Positions 50,356 through 59,744 of a stretch of 64,000 nucleotides of DNA are shown here, in pieces; position 1 is the first letter of the stretch, and each line of letters begins with the position of its first letter. Under the pieces are notes generated by a model. It was not told the origin of the DNA. It worked only from the letters and a program-made list of their open reading frames with translations, and ran no database searches. The stretch is from Paenibacillus sp. ACRRX (lineage in GTDB: Bacteria > Bacillota > Bacilli > Paenibacillales > Paenibacillaceae): the NCBI RefSeq assembly GCF_022346885.1, contig NZ_JAKRNK010000003.1, positions 248,001-312,000 of the forward strand. The letters are read 5' to 3'. The translations under genes were made by a program, and so were the position numbers.

Positions 50356-53109
50356 CTAGGCTAGTCCACCTGGCGGACGGGTGCGCCGTGTCGCAATGGC
50401 TTCCGTCGGATCTTCTGGCCAATAGTGCTTTGGATAGCGGCCTTTGAGGTCTTTCTTCACCTCAAAGTATGTGCTCCGCCAGAAGTTCGCCAGGTCCTGC
50501 GTCACCTGCACCGGTCGCTGGGCCGGCGACAAGAGGTGCAGCGTAAGCGGCACCCTGCCGCCTGCTATGCGCGGCGTCTCATGCAATCCAAACAGCTCCT
50601 GCAGGCGAACTGCCAGCACGGGCTGTTCGGGATTGCTGTAATCTATGCCGATACGGGAACCACTCGGCACGACGATGCTAGACGGCGCCATAGCGTCCAA
50701 CTGCTGCCGCATCTGCCACGGCAGCAGCCCCTCCAGAAGCGAGGCGACCTGGAGCTTCTGCAAATCGCTGCGCTTGCGCATGCCGTACAGATGTGGCGCA
50801 AGCCATTCGCGCATCGTGGCTAGGAGTGCAGCGTCCGACGCTGCCGGCCATTCATCAGGACGGTGACGGTGCATGAATTCAAGGCGAGCCTGAAGTTGAC
50901 GGGCAGACTTGGACCACGGTAGTACATGCAGTCCTTCTGGATGACGGGTTATGGAATCTACTAGCACTTCCAACACCTGATCAGCGTCTGGCTGAGCATA
51001 CGGTCGCTCGCGCAGCACGATAGCTCCTAGCTTCACCTGTTCCAATGCACGTACTGCTTCTGCTTCTTTATCCCATTCGACTGTGATCGTACGCTTAACA
51101 TAAGCTTTTAAATGGGCCTCAATCTCCTCTAATGAAATCCGGGCAGCTAACTGAATACGACTATCCGTTCCCTGATCATCGAGCTGTACAGCCACTACAT
51201 AAGGTGCATACGCAATCGAATCTTGTGCAGCCGAACCTCCAAATGCGGCTCCCCTGCCGCTGCTCAGAAGATAACGTCCGTCCGCTCTACGCTCACCGAT
51301 GCGGTCAGGAAAAGCAAGCGCCAACAGTACCCCGCCCTGCATCTCCTTACTGCCTTGGCCCTGCTCGGCAGCTGCCGGGAATGCTCGCTCAAGTCTACGA
51401 ATTTCTTCTTGTACACGCCATAACGTGCCACTATCGATCTGATTGGAGGACAGCATGTTCGTTACGGGTACATGGCTTGTTGTCTCAGAACCTATAGCAG
51501 CACTAGCACCAGAGCTTCCTTTGACATTAGCCTCTGACCTGCTATCTCCCATGCCTGCTCTTTGTCGACTATTTACTGTACCGATCTGTCTGATGAGTTC
51601 CAATCGCGATCGAATGTCAGGACCGCCGAGACGCTCCGAAGAGGAGAAACCGCCACTTCGCGCAGAGCCCTGTCTGACGATGTCCCGCTCCTGCAGGAGT
51701 GCAGCCCACTCGCAGGCTTCGCGGCCGTACCCCATCTGAATACTCGTCAGCACCATGTGGGCTAAACGCGGATGCAGCCCCGTCGACATCATGAGCCTAC
51801 CATGTGCCGACAGCTTTCCCTCAGATGACACCGCGCCTAATTGATCTAAGAGCTGGCGCGCTTGTTGGAAAGCAGCTGATGGCGGCGGCGTTAGCCAATG
51901 AAGCGTACTTCCATCCGGGCTGCCCCATCCCGCCAGCTCTAACGCAAGCGGCGCCAGGTCGGCATCCAGCATTTCCGGTATCCGATGCTTCGCCAAATGT
52001 CCATGTTCCTCTGCTGACCACAATCTGTAGCAGATGCCAGGACCAAGTCGTCCTGCGCGTCCACGCCGTTGGTCTGCCGCATCCTGCGTGACTCGTTCCG
52101 TCACTAAACGCGACATTCCTGTACGTGGCGAGAACCGCGAGACTCGACTGTAACCACTGTCGATGACTACACGTATGCCTTCCACCGTTAAGCTTGTCTC
52201 TGCAATTGATGTCGTCAAGACAACTTTGCGAATGCCTGATCGGCCCGGAGCGATCGCCGCATCTTGTGCCTCTTGCGGCAGCTGACCGTATAAAGGCAGC
52301 ACTGTAATGGAACGATCTGCGTGATTCGCTCCGCCATATCCCATTCTGGAAAGTTCCCCTGCCGTACGATGAATTTCGCCTGCTCCGGGAAGAAACACCA
52401 TAATGTCCCCGTCATACGCATGAAGCACCCGTTCTACTTGGCGGGCTACCGCGATCTCCAGCGGCTCCTGACTTGAGCGTGGTACATAGTGCGTTTCAAC
52501 TGGATAGGTTCGGCCTTTGCTCTGGATGATCGGTGCACCATCCATAAGCGCCGCTACAGGCTCTGCCTCAAGCGTAGCTGACATCACTAATATACGCAGA
52601 TCGTCTCTCAGCACGCTCTGTGCCTCCAAAGCTAGTGCCAAGCCCAGATCAGCATGTAAATTCCTTTCATGGAATTCGTCAAAAATAAGCAGCCCCACAC
52701 CTTCAAGCGACGGATCAGTCTGCAGCATCCGTGTGAGCACGCCTTCTGTTACTACTTCAATTCGTGTAGCAGAACTCACCTTTGTATCCATACGCACACG
52801 GTAACCAACCTTATCACCCACGCGTTCGCCAAGCATGGCCGCCATAAATTGCGAAGCCGCACGCGCAGCCAGCCGGCGCGGCTCCAGCATCACGATCCGC
52901 CCGCCATTCAGCCAAGGCGCTTCCAGTAGCGCAAGCGGCACGCGGGTCGTCTTGCCCGCGCCAGGCTCCGCAACAAGCACGGCCCCCTTGCCGCTCGCCA
53001 ACGCTTCAGCGATAGCCGGGCATATCTCGTCTATCGGCAGCGCAGCCTGCTTCAAGCGAACTGAATCCCAGATGCCCTGCTCCCATTTTCCCCGTTCCAT
53101 CTCACTCAT
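50356..53109 (-). CDS. hrpB: ATP-dependent helicase HrpB
   Basis: A 917-residue DEAH-type RNA helicase. Walker A AEPGAGKTTRVPLALL (about 42-57), DEFHERNLHADLGLAL (motif II), VMSATLEAEP (motif III), LTTSIAETSLTVEGIRVVID (motif V) and QRRGRAGRLGPGICYRLW (motif VI) are intact, followed by the ratchet and HrpB-C region ending in HYWPEDPTEAIATRRTR. About 90 residues (roughly 475-560) form a Ser/Gly-rich low-complexity insert not usual in Proteobacterial HrpB. Cellular role is unclear; enterobacterial mutants have little phenotype. Transcribed towards ccdC with no partner. Confidence 0.93.
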   Translation of the reverse strand: MSEMERGKWEQGIWDSVRLKQAALPIDEICPAIAEALASGKGAVLVAEPGAGKTTRVPLALLEAPWLNGGRIVMLEPRRLAARAASQFMAAMLGERVGDKVGYRVRMDTKVSSATRIEVVTEGVLTRMLQTDPSLEGVGLLIFDEFHERNLHADLGLALALEAQSVLRDDLRILVMSATLEAEPVAALMDGAPIIQSKGRTYPVETHYVPRSSQEPLEIAVARQVERVLHAYDGDIMVFLPGAGEIHRTAGELSRMGYGGANHADRSITVLPLYGQLPQEAQDAAIAPGRSGIRKVVLTTSIAETSLTVEGIRVVIDSGYSRVSRFSPRTGMSRLVTERVTQDAADQRRGRAGRLGPGICYRLWSAEEHGHLAKHRIPEMLDADLAPLALELAGWGSPDGSTLHWLTPPPSAAFQQARQLLDQLGAVSSEGKLSAHGRLMMSTGLHPRLAHMVLTSIQMGYGREACEWAALLQERDIVRQGSARSGGFSSSERLGGPDIRSRLELIRQIGTVNSRQRAGMGDSRSEANVKGSSGASAAIGSETTSHVPVTNMLSSNQIDSGTLWRVQEEIRRLERAFPAAAEQGQGSKEMQGGVLLALAFPDRIGERRADGRYLLSSGRGAAFGGSAAQDSIAYAPYVVAVQLDDQGTDSRIQLAARISLEEIEAHLKAYVKRTITVEWDKEAEAVRALEQVKLGAIVLRERPYAQPDADQVLEVLVDSITRHPEGLHVLPWSKSARQLQARLEFMHRHRPDEWPAASDAALLATMREWLAPHLYGMRKRSDLQKLQVASLLEGLLPWQMRQQLDAMAPSSIVVPSGSRIGIDYSNPEQPVLAVRLQELFGLHETPRIAGGRVPLTLHLLSPAQRPVQVTQDLANFWRSTYFEVKKDLKGRYPKHYWPEDPTEAIATRRTRPPGGLA

Positions 53110-53459
53110 CTTTGCTCACCCTTCTCCCGCCGGAAGCACATTTGGTCTACGTCCTTAAGCGCATTAACACAGCTCCTCAAACTGCTCAGCTCTAAGGCGA
53201 CTTCTCCGCCTAACATGGCTCTACACCATATCCACGCACAAGAAATATACTGTGCTGCTCAGCCTCACGCGACTATGCAGCACCAAGTAAATACCCATCT
53301 GCATCATGCTGGTCCATTCTGTTCCGTCCTACATCTATGCAGTCTGCTTCCCGTTCCTAATATGAAGGCATTATACCCTGCCATCACAGACAGACGCAAT
53401 TCGTGTCTCCACACATTAAATAAAGCCGTACCCCCTCATATGGAGCACGGCTAACCCTC
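53110..53459. other. Intergenic region, hrpB to S9 peptidase
   Basis: 350 bp containing the peptidase terminator at its right end (see 53418-53452). I saw no promoter, operator, RNA or plausible small gene in the rest. Confidence 0.5.
53418..53452 (-). terminator. Terminator of the S9 peptidase gene
   Basis: AGCCGTGCTCC / GGGGGTACGGCT hairpin and TTTATTT on the minus strand, 8 bp past the stop. Confidence 0.75.
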
Positions 53460-55253
53460 TTATTGATGACGCTTGAGGAAATCCACAATCGCCTGATACA
53501 AGATCTTCTCATTTTCTTTGCGGACAACGCCATGCCCTTCGTCTTCAAACACCAGATACTCAACATCCCGCCCCTTCGCACGAAGAGCCTCAACAATCTG
53601 ATCCGACTCTTCCTTAACTACACGTGGATCGTTGGCACCCTGCACAATCAGCATGGGGTTAGTCATATCGTCAAGGTACGTAATCGGAGAATCTTTGACA
53701 AAACGTTCCTTATCCTTCTCCGGATCGCCAAGCCACCGTTCCATGATCGGCTTCCAGAACTCAGGCACTGAATTCACAAAGGTAAATAGATTGCTGACAC
53801 CTACATAATCGATAGCTGCTCGGAAATAATCTGCATGACGCCCTGCCAGCAGCAGCGTCATATATCCACCGTAGCTGCCTCCAAATACAAACAACTTCTC
53901 TCGACTTGAAATTTCCTGAGCAAACAGCCACTCCATCCCAGCCAAGCAGTCCTTGCGTGGTCCTTCACCCCAATCACACTCTACCAGCTTCACAAAAGAG
54001 CTGCCATATCCCGTGCTGCCGCGGAAGTTCGGCGCAAAGATATGATACCCCTGTGCGAGCAAGTACTGAAACATCGCACGAAATTGCTTCCGTTCCGCCG
54101 CCTGCGGCCCACCGTGCGGCCAGAAGATCGTATACCCGTTTGCAACGGCTTCTTTGGCGCGGTACAACAGCGCTTCAATAACTGTACCGTCGAATGAATC
54201 GTAGGTAACGATGTCTGGATCGACCAAATCTTCTTCGGATAAACCTGTCATTACATTATGTGTCAAGGCTGCCCAAGCACCCTCTGTATATTTATAAATG
54301 TTAGTAGGACGAGTTGCTCCACGTGCCAATACATAGATATTGCCGGATGCCGCTACGCTTATCTGTTCCACGATATCCGCTGGGAGCGATATAGGCGCTA
54401 TTTCGCCACTGTCGTAGCCATAAGCGTACAACTTGTCGATAACACCCTTCTCCGTGATCACATATAAGGTGCGCGTTTCTTTATGCCACTTAATACCCGT
54501 CACGCTTTCCTGCTCAATGGCGCATACCTGCTTGAATTGCTTAGTCGACAATTGGTACTGTGCTATATAAGCATACTCCTGCTCATAATCCGTCACAAAC
54601 AACACGGTATCATTGTCAACAAAGTGAACGTCACCCACTACGTGTACAACATCAGCAGACGGTGTCACACATTGGGGCTCTTCCCCAGTGCGGCATACAT
54701 AGGTCGGCATGTACGTATTTGCGTAAGACTGCGAGTACGCAATCACTTGCTCATCAGGACTGACGCTTACCAAGAAAGTCGTTGTTGTCGCACCTTCATG
54801 AATTAACTTGTCTTCCTTCGTCTCCAGATCATAGACCCGGCTATTCATAAACTGCGAATTATCTTTGCTTGTTACATAATAGAGTCGCTTTCCATCCTCT
54901 GACATCTGCACGTAAAAATACTTATCGTCAGGCGCGCCTTCGATCAGCTTAAGCGCCTGTCCGCCATTCCAGGGCAGCGCATAAATATGATAGTTCTCGT
55001 CCCCGTCACGGTCCAAGGAGGTCAAAACGAAGCGTCCTTCCCCATCCATTTTAATAAAGCTGCTGGTTTGTCCCTCATACGTTAGCGGGTAAGGAAAAGG
55101 ATGCCCTGTCTGGAAGTCCATCGCCCATAAGTTAAATTTTCCATTCATATTACTGCTGAAGACGATTCTGGACTCATCCGCATTAACGGTGAACTGGCGT
55201 ATCACACTAACCTGAAAATATTGTTCCACTTCTGGCTTCGGAAACTGAATCAT
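53460..55253 (-). CDS. S9 family serine peptidase (acylaminoacyl/prolyl-oligopeptidase type)
   Basis: A 597-residue cytoplasmic peptidase. Residues 1-340 form a seven-bladed propeller with repeated strand pairs (for example ESRIVFSSNMNGKFNLWAMD, DGKRLYYVTS), which limits access to small peptides. The C-terminal alpha/beta hydrolase domain has the oxyanion part FRGSTGYGSSF, nucleophile Ser in FGGSYGGYMTLLL, Asp in QGANDPRV and His in EDEGHGV. It cleaves or deacylates short peptides. ATG at 55253 follows GGGAGG; in-frame ATGs at 55304 and 55289 lack one. No partner genes. Confidence 0.9.
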   Translation of the reverse strand: MIQFPKPEVEQYFQVSVIRQFTVNADESRIVFSSNMNGKFNLWAMDFQTGHPFPYPLTYEGQTSSFIKMDGEGRFVLTSLDRDGDENYHIYALPWNGGQALKLIEGAPDDKYFYVQMSEDGKRLYYVTSKDNSQFMNSRVYDLETKEDKLIHEGATTTTFLVSVSPDEQVIAYSQSYANTYMPTYVCRTGEEPQCVTPSADVVHVVGDVHFVDNDTVLFVTDYEQEYAYIAQYQLSTKQFKQVCAIEQESVTGIKWHKETRTLYVITEKGVIDKLYAYGYDSGEIAPISLPADIVEQISVAASGNIYVLARGATRPTNIYKYTEGAWAALTHNVMTGLSEEDLVDPDIVTYDSFDGTVIEALLYRAKEAVANGYTIFWPHGGPQAAERKQFRAMFQYLLAQGYHIFAPNFRGSTGYGSSFVKLVECDWGEGPRKDCLAGMEWLFAQEISSREKLFVFGGSYGGYMTLLLAGRHADYFRAAIDYVGVSNLFTFVNSVPEFWKPIMERWLGDPEKDKERFVKDSPITYLDDMTNPMLIVQGANDPRVVKEESDQIVEALRAKGRDVEYLVFEDEGHGVVRKENEKILYQAIVDFLKRHQ

Positions 55254-55395
55254 ACAGCATCCTCCCTTATCGATAATTAGTTTCATAATCATAAAATATA
55301 TCATTCGATTATGATAAAACTATATTAGCATATTTATCGAAAGTCAATATTATCCTTTTCACTCCATGATGTCGCAAGAAAAAACACCCCATGAA

Positions 55396-55761
55396 TTAAT
55401 TTTCACGGGATGTCTCTTGCAATCGCTCTGTCCAGGTTTCCAATAACTTCTGAAGCATCAGCTTATATTTAACTCGTTCCTGATCGCTCGTAATCCACTC
55501 TTCTTCTGGTTCGATCAGCTCTAGAAACTCAATCTCAAATGACTCCTCACCATAGGTGTTCCACTCTGTCTGCAGTTTGCGGTTGAGATGCCCATTCATT
55601 TTTAATACAAATGATTCTTTATTCCACACTTTCTCCAGATCCATGCTGCTGCCAATGATCTGATAACCAGTCACTTTATTTCGCACCTGATAAATCCCCA
55701 TCTTACGATGTGTCTTGGCGTACTCGCGGGCAAACTGCTTCAGCTCTTCACGTGTTCTCAT
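55396..55761 (-). CDS. GIY-YIG nuclease family protein
   Basis: A 121-residue protein with a single degenerate GIY-YIG domain: MGIYQVRNKVTGYQIIGSS replaces the GIY...YIG strands, with the LNRKLQTEWNTYGEESFEIE block typical of the family's C-terminal half. The catalytic Tyr of YIG reads I-I-G here, so nuclease activity is doubtful. 29 bp after the DUF2087 gene in the same direction; the two may form a unit. Role unknown. Confidence 0.78.
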   Translation of the reverse strand: MRTREELKQFAREYAKTHRKMGIYQVRNKVTGYQIIGSSMDLEKVWNKESFVLKMNGHLNRKLQTEWNTYGEESFEIEFLELIEPEEEWITSDQERVKYKLMLQKLLETWTERLQETSREN

Positions 55762-55790
55762 CGTCCTTGATTCTCCTTTTTAATCGTTTA

Positions 55791-56564
55791 TTACTTTAAC
55801 CAATACTGGCTTCCGTCTTCTTTCCGGTCTAGGAGACCGTAATCAATCATGTACCTGCGCAGCGTTACATAATCATGGTATGCTTCCTTTAAAACTGCAT
55901 TAATATCTTTCTCCGTGTATAAGCGACCTCGTTCGAAGCGTTCAGCCAAATTGCGCAAAATAACGATCTTCCGCTTCTCCTTCTTCGGAAATCCAGTCAG
56001 TCTGCCATCCCATCCATCTGGGAAATACTGATTTAAAAATCCTTCACGCTCCTGCTCCGTGATGACGTAACGTTCATCTACCATATTGGCAGTCACCGGC
56101 ACAGGCACCAACTTAGGCGCGCTAGCATTGTGTTCCTCCATCATCTCCATCAGAGCAAGAAACAGCTTTGCCTGCTTCATCTTCTCACGCATCGTAAACC
56201 GATGATTACGGACCGTAGAACTGCTGCCACCCAGCTTCTTGACGATGTCTGCATCTGACAGGCCGTCATGAAACATGCTGATCAGTTCCTTTTGCAGATC
56301 TGTCAATCCTGTGCGTTTCTTATCCAGTTCAATCAAGTGGTGGAACATGGATTGATGATCGCGCTTAATGTGACGCTTCATTTTTTTCTCTGCTTCGAAA
56401 AATAACCCAGTACTCCCATCATCATCAGCATAAATGACACCCCGCTCGTAACAATCGCCACAAATGAGACAGACATATTGGTCATCGGACGGATCGTGTA
56501 CGTACCCCAGCTTCAGTTCAGTAACGGTGGCATTCTGAAATAGATCGGTTATGTCTTTTTTCAT
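55791..56564 (-). CDS. DUF2087 protein with zinc-finger-like and HTH domains
   Basis: A 257-residue putative regulator. The N-terminal part has CLICGDCYERG and a later HIKRDHQ, a Cys/His set that may bind zinc; residues about 90-135 contain a LuxR-type helix-turn-helix (LTDLQKELISMFHDGLSDADIVKKLG...STVRNHRF); the C-terminal 90 residues are DUF2087 (YFPDGWDGRLTGFPKKEKRKIVILRNLAERF...YVTLRRYMIDYGLLDR). Proteins of this type are uncharacterised transcription factors. ATG at 56564 follows GGGAGC. Confidence 0.8.
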   Translation of the reverse strand: MKKDITDLFQNATVTELKLGYVHDPSDDQYVCLICGDCYERGVIYADDDGSTGLFFEAEKKMKRHIKRDHQSMFHHLIELDKKRTGLTDLQKELISMFHDGLSDADIVKKLGGSSSTVRNHRFTMREKMKQAKLFLALMEMMEEHNASAPKLVPVPVTANMVDERYVITEQEREGFLNQYFPDGWDGRLTGFPKKEKRKIVILRNLAERFERGRLYTEKDINAVLKEAYHDYVTLRRYMIDYGLLDRKEDGSQYWLK

Positions 56565-56692
56565 AATATGAGCTCCCATTTCAATTTATAATTAATAAAC
56601 ATTTAATTTATTTGTTTGATATTTTATAAACATTATCATATTTTGTTTGTTATTTGTCAATAACATCTCTTAAATTGGGTGCCAGACATAAG

Positions 56693-56725
56693 AAAAACCT
56701 GTCCGAAGTAATCTTCAGACAGGTT
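56693..56725 (-). terminator. Terminator of the amino acid permease gene
   Basis: AACCTGTC / GACAGGTT with inner GAAG / CTTC pairing, then TTTTTC on the minus strand, 14 bp past the stop. Confidence 0.85.
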
Positions 56726-56739
56726 GCAGTCAGTCATTT

Positions 56740-58173
56740 CTATTTACGGGTTTTGTTAAGCTTCACCAACATTGGCAAGATCAATCCAAGACCTAACAGG
56801 ATGAATGGCGTAATTACGTTTAAACTGAGTTGGAAGTACCATTCGCTCGTAAAGGCCTCCATCTTCGGGAACATGCCCATAATACAAGCAAACGCTGTAA
56901 AGATGAAACACCATAAGCCAATAGCAAAACCAATCTTGTTGTTTTTGACAAAGCGATATTCTGATGTAAACTTATTCGACAATTTCATCAGCGCCATAAA
57001 TGCAAGGAATACAAACAAATAACGCAGCGGCATTACGATGGAATTCAGATCAAGCAGCCAGTTGAACAATGAATTCATTTCACCAATACCGATGACGGGT
57101 ACCATAATTAAAATACCAACCAGGACCAATGTTAAAATATAACCATTCACCGGCGTACCGCGTTCGTTCATCTTCAGCAGTGACTTCGGAATATGTTTCT
57201 CACTGGAATCCGCTAACAACACTTTTAACGGAGCATCAATAGAGAAGGCCAAGGCTGAAATTTGAGCAAGCGTGTTGGCAATCGCATAGACGACCATCAA
57301 TGCATTACCTAATCCGTAATAGTCCCCTAGGATTTGGAACGCATAGTATTGGCCGTTCATCTTCAGATCGGCAGGGATATTATTCGAGTCAAACATCATA
57401 CCCATGGCAAACGAACCCAGCAGCGCACATACGGCAACCATAATAGCTAATGTAAGCATTCCTCGTGGGAATTCCCTACCTGGATTGTGTGTATCATTGA
57501 CATAAGGTGAAATCTTCTCTGCACCGCCCACCGCAAACACAAGCATGGACAACGTCGTAAAGTACGCAAAGTTAAAGTCAGGTATAAAAGACTTGATGGA
57601 CATGTCGGCTGTAGCTATTGTCGCACCTGTCAAAGCAGGGGCTGTAACCGCCAGCACGATGTACAGCAAAGACATAACAAACACGGAAATTCCCGCAACT
57701 GTACCAATCTGTTTAAGCGACGTAATGCCGCGCGACGCGATCCATAAAAAGAAGACAAAAATAATTAGTGTAATAAACTGCAGCATTACCGGAGAAATAT
57801 CTTTAATTAAGTTACCGCTGCCAGTAAACGCCCATCCTAACGCAATTAGGATGGCTTGCGGCTTCTGTGCCAAATAGGGTACGTGTACGACCCAATATGT
57901 CCACGCGGCCATGTAAGCAATGTTTGGCCCCATCGTTTCTTTAATCCAACTGCTGACGCCGCCCTTGCTATCCTTAAATGTAGATCCTAGTTGACCTACC
58001 ATTAACGTGTATGGGATAAAATACAACGCAATAATAAGAATCCATGAAGTAATAACTGTCAAACCTTGATTGGCATAGTTGTTAACAACGTTACCGAAAC
58101 CCCATACAGAGATGAAGGCCATCAGAGCAATGTTATACCAGCGCAGTTTTTTTTGCATTTCGTTGTCGTTCAT
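56740..58173 (-). CDS. APC-family amino acid permease (YjeM / glutamate-GABA antiporter type)
   Basis: A 477-residue membrane protein with 12 helices of the APC superfamily. The first helix is WYNIALMAFISVWGFGNVVNN, helix 6 region AVGGAEKISPYVNDTHNPGREFPRG is the family signature (G-x-E-x-x-S), and ISALAFSIDAPLKVLLAD follows. YjeM-type carriers exchange amino acids or amines. ATG at 58173 has AAGGGAG upstream; an earlier frame from 58242 lacks one. No decarboxylase gene is nearby, so the substrate cannot be named. Confidence 0.88.
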   Translation of the reverse strand: MNDNEMQKKLRWYNIALMAFISVWGFGNVVNNYANQGLTVITSWILIIALYFIPYTLMVGQLGSTFKDSKGGVSSWIKETMGPNIAYMAAWTYWVVHVPYLAQKPQAILIALGWAFTGSGNLIKDISPVMLQFITLIIFVFFLWIASRGITSLKQIGTVAGISVFVMSLLYIVLAVTAPALTGATIATADMSIKSFIPDFNFAYFTTLSMLVFAVGGAEKISPYVNDTHNPGREFPRGMLTLAIMVAVCALLGSFAMGMMFDSNNIPADLKMNGQYYAFQILGDYYGLGNALMVVYAIANTLAQISALAFSIDAPLKVLLADSSEKHIPKSLLKMNERGTPVNGYILTLVLVGILIMVPVIGIGEMNSLFNWLLDLNSIVMPLRYLFVFLAFMALMKLSNKFTSEYRFVKNNKIGFAIGLWCFIFTAFACIMGMFPKMEAFTSEWYFQLSLNVITPFILLGLGLILPMLVKLNKTRK

Positions 58174-58287
58174 TGCTGTTAATCTCCCTTTTCCTAAAAT
58201 AACTGTGAATATAGCATGTCCCGCATTGCCTAAAGTTACCATATCATCTTACACGTATCGGCCTGAATCAGGATGTGCAAAAACACA

Positions 58288-58312
58288 CAAAAGAGCCTAT
58301 GCATTCATAGGC
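58288..58312 (-). terminator. Terminator for the nitronate monooxygenase unit
   Basis: GCCTATG-AATG-CATAGGC followed by TCTTTTGTG on the minus strand; 168 bp past the stop at 58480. Confidence 0.6.
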
Positions 58313-58479
58313 CCTTCATTAGTATATACAGAATGAGAAACATTTCCTACTGGTAATTGTAGAATAAATTCCATTTATAGATAATTGAATTCTAAATAGG
58401 TATATTATGGATTATAAAACAAGTGCGGTCTGACGAATTGTTCTATGATTAACCATTGCCAACCATTCTCATCAAACAG

Positions 58480-59592
58480 CTAATGCAAACTAACAGCGTG
58501 CACGCCAAGCAAGGATTCAGCTTGCCTCATGACACGCTGGACAATATGTGCCGCCGATTCGCCTGCCGTCAGCAGTCTGGTTCCCTGGCCAGCCCACAAT
58601 GACATATAATCGGCATCGTCTTGTGCGGCAGCAGCACAACGAAGCTCGTTTGTTAATGTATTTTGGCTTGGAAAAGGAAGTGGTTTTACTTCGGAAAGCT
58701 CCATAGAACGGATAAATGCATTGCTGATACCGCGTGCAGGCCTGCCGGAAAATACGTTAGTCATGACGGTGCTTTCTTCATTACTAGATAAGAGCGCCTG
58801 TTGATAAGCTGGATGTGCACCTGATTCGTCCGCTGTCAAGAAGCGTGTCCCCATCTGGACCCCTTGCGCCCCTAACATCAGCGCAGCGGCAAGACCGCGT
58901 CCATCCATGATGCCGCCAGCAGCCACCACCGGGACGCGGACCGCATCAACAATCTGCGGCACAAGTGAAAATGTGCCCACCAGTGCCCCCTGCGGATGGG
59001 CGCTTAGGTCAAACGTGCTGCGGTGCCCGCCCGCATCGCTTCCCTGTGCCACGATGACGTCGGCGCCACTCTGCTCCGCGGTTAGCGCTTCGCGCACCGT
59101 CGTGACCATCGCCGTGACTAGAACGCCCCGGCGATGCAGTTCGCGCATGCGCAACTCCGTCAGCAGGCCAAAGGCCGTGCTGACGACAGGCACTTCCTCT
59201 TGCAGCAGCACGTCAAGCTGCTCATCGAACCAATCTGGCGTCGAGTAGCTGTGCTGACTCTCTGCCGCAGCTTCACCCAACGGGAGGCCAAAGCGCTCCC
59301 TTGCAGGGCGAAGCTGCTCTTGCACCTCGTCCAGACGCGTCCAATCGTCCTGCATGGACACTGCAAACAAGTTCACGGCAAATGGACGTGAACTTAACTG
59401 GCGAATGCGCCGGACAGCCGTGCGAATCTGCTCCGGCTGCATATAAGCGGCGCCAAGCGTACCGAGGCCACCCGCCTCCGAAACGGCGGCAACAAGCTCT
59501 GGTGTCGTTACGCCGCCAGCCATACCTGCTTGGATCAAGGGATATCTTACACCTAACAATTTGCATAATGCCGTAGCTGCTGCCATATCCAT
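58480..59592 (-). CDS. Nitronate monooxygenase (NPD-like FMN enzyme)
   Basis: A 370-residue FMN-dependent TIM barrel. Marks: YPLIQAGMAGGVTTPELVAAVSEAGGLGTLG, AQGSDAGGHRSTF (FMN phosphate and catalytic His), PVVAAGGIMDGRGLAAALMLGAQGVQMGTRFLT. The enzyme oxidises alkyl nitronates such as propionate 3-nitronate, a plant and fungal toxin. Divergent from an ArsR-type regulator gene, suggesting inducible detoxification. ATG at 59592 has GGAGG just upstream; a further ATG at 59586 is possible. Confidence 0.88.
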   Translation of the reverse strand: MDMAAATALCKLLGVRYPLIQAGMAGGVTTPELVAAVSEAGGLGTLGAAYMQPEQIRTAVRRIRQLSSRPFAVNLFAVSMQDDWTRLDEVQEQLRPARERFGLPLGEAAAESQHSYSTPDWFDEQLDVLLQEEVPVVSTAFGLLTELRMRELHRRGVLVTAMVTTVREALTAEQSGADVIVAQGSDAGGHRSTFDLSAHPQGALVGTFSLVPQIVDAVRVPVVAAGGIMDGRGLAAALMLGAQGVQMGTRFLTADESGAHPAYQQALLSSNEESTVMTNVFSGRPARGISNAFIRSMELSEVKPLPFPSQNTLTNELRCAAAAQDDADYMSLWAGQGTRLLTAGESAAHIVQRVMRQAESLLGVHAVSLH

Positions 59593-59655
59593 ACGTCCCT
59601 CCATGCAATAATTGGATTAGACACTTCTTGATTCTATTTTCCTTATCATACCATG

Positions 59656-59723
59656 TTGACTTTTCCAGAATCACCCTATATATTTTGATTTACATTTCAC
59701 CACTCTTTCGACTTTAATCGAAA
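59656..59723 (+). promoter_or_regulatory. Promoter and operator of the ArsR-type gene
   Basis: -35 TTGACT (59656-59661), 17-bp spacer, -10 TATATT (59679-59684). The perfect inverted repeat TTTCGA-N6-TCGAAA (59706-59723) lies just downstream of the expected start point, 21 bp before the GTG: a typical autorepression site. Confidence 0.6.
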
Positions 59724-59744
59724 TCGTGTAAAGGAGCTATTACC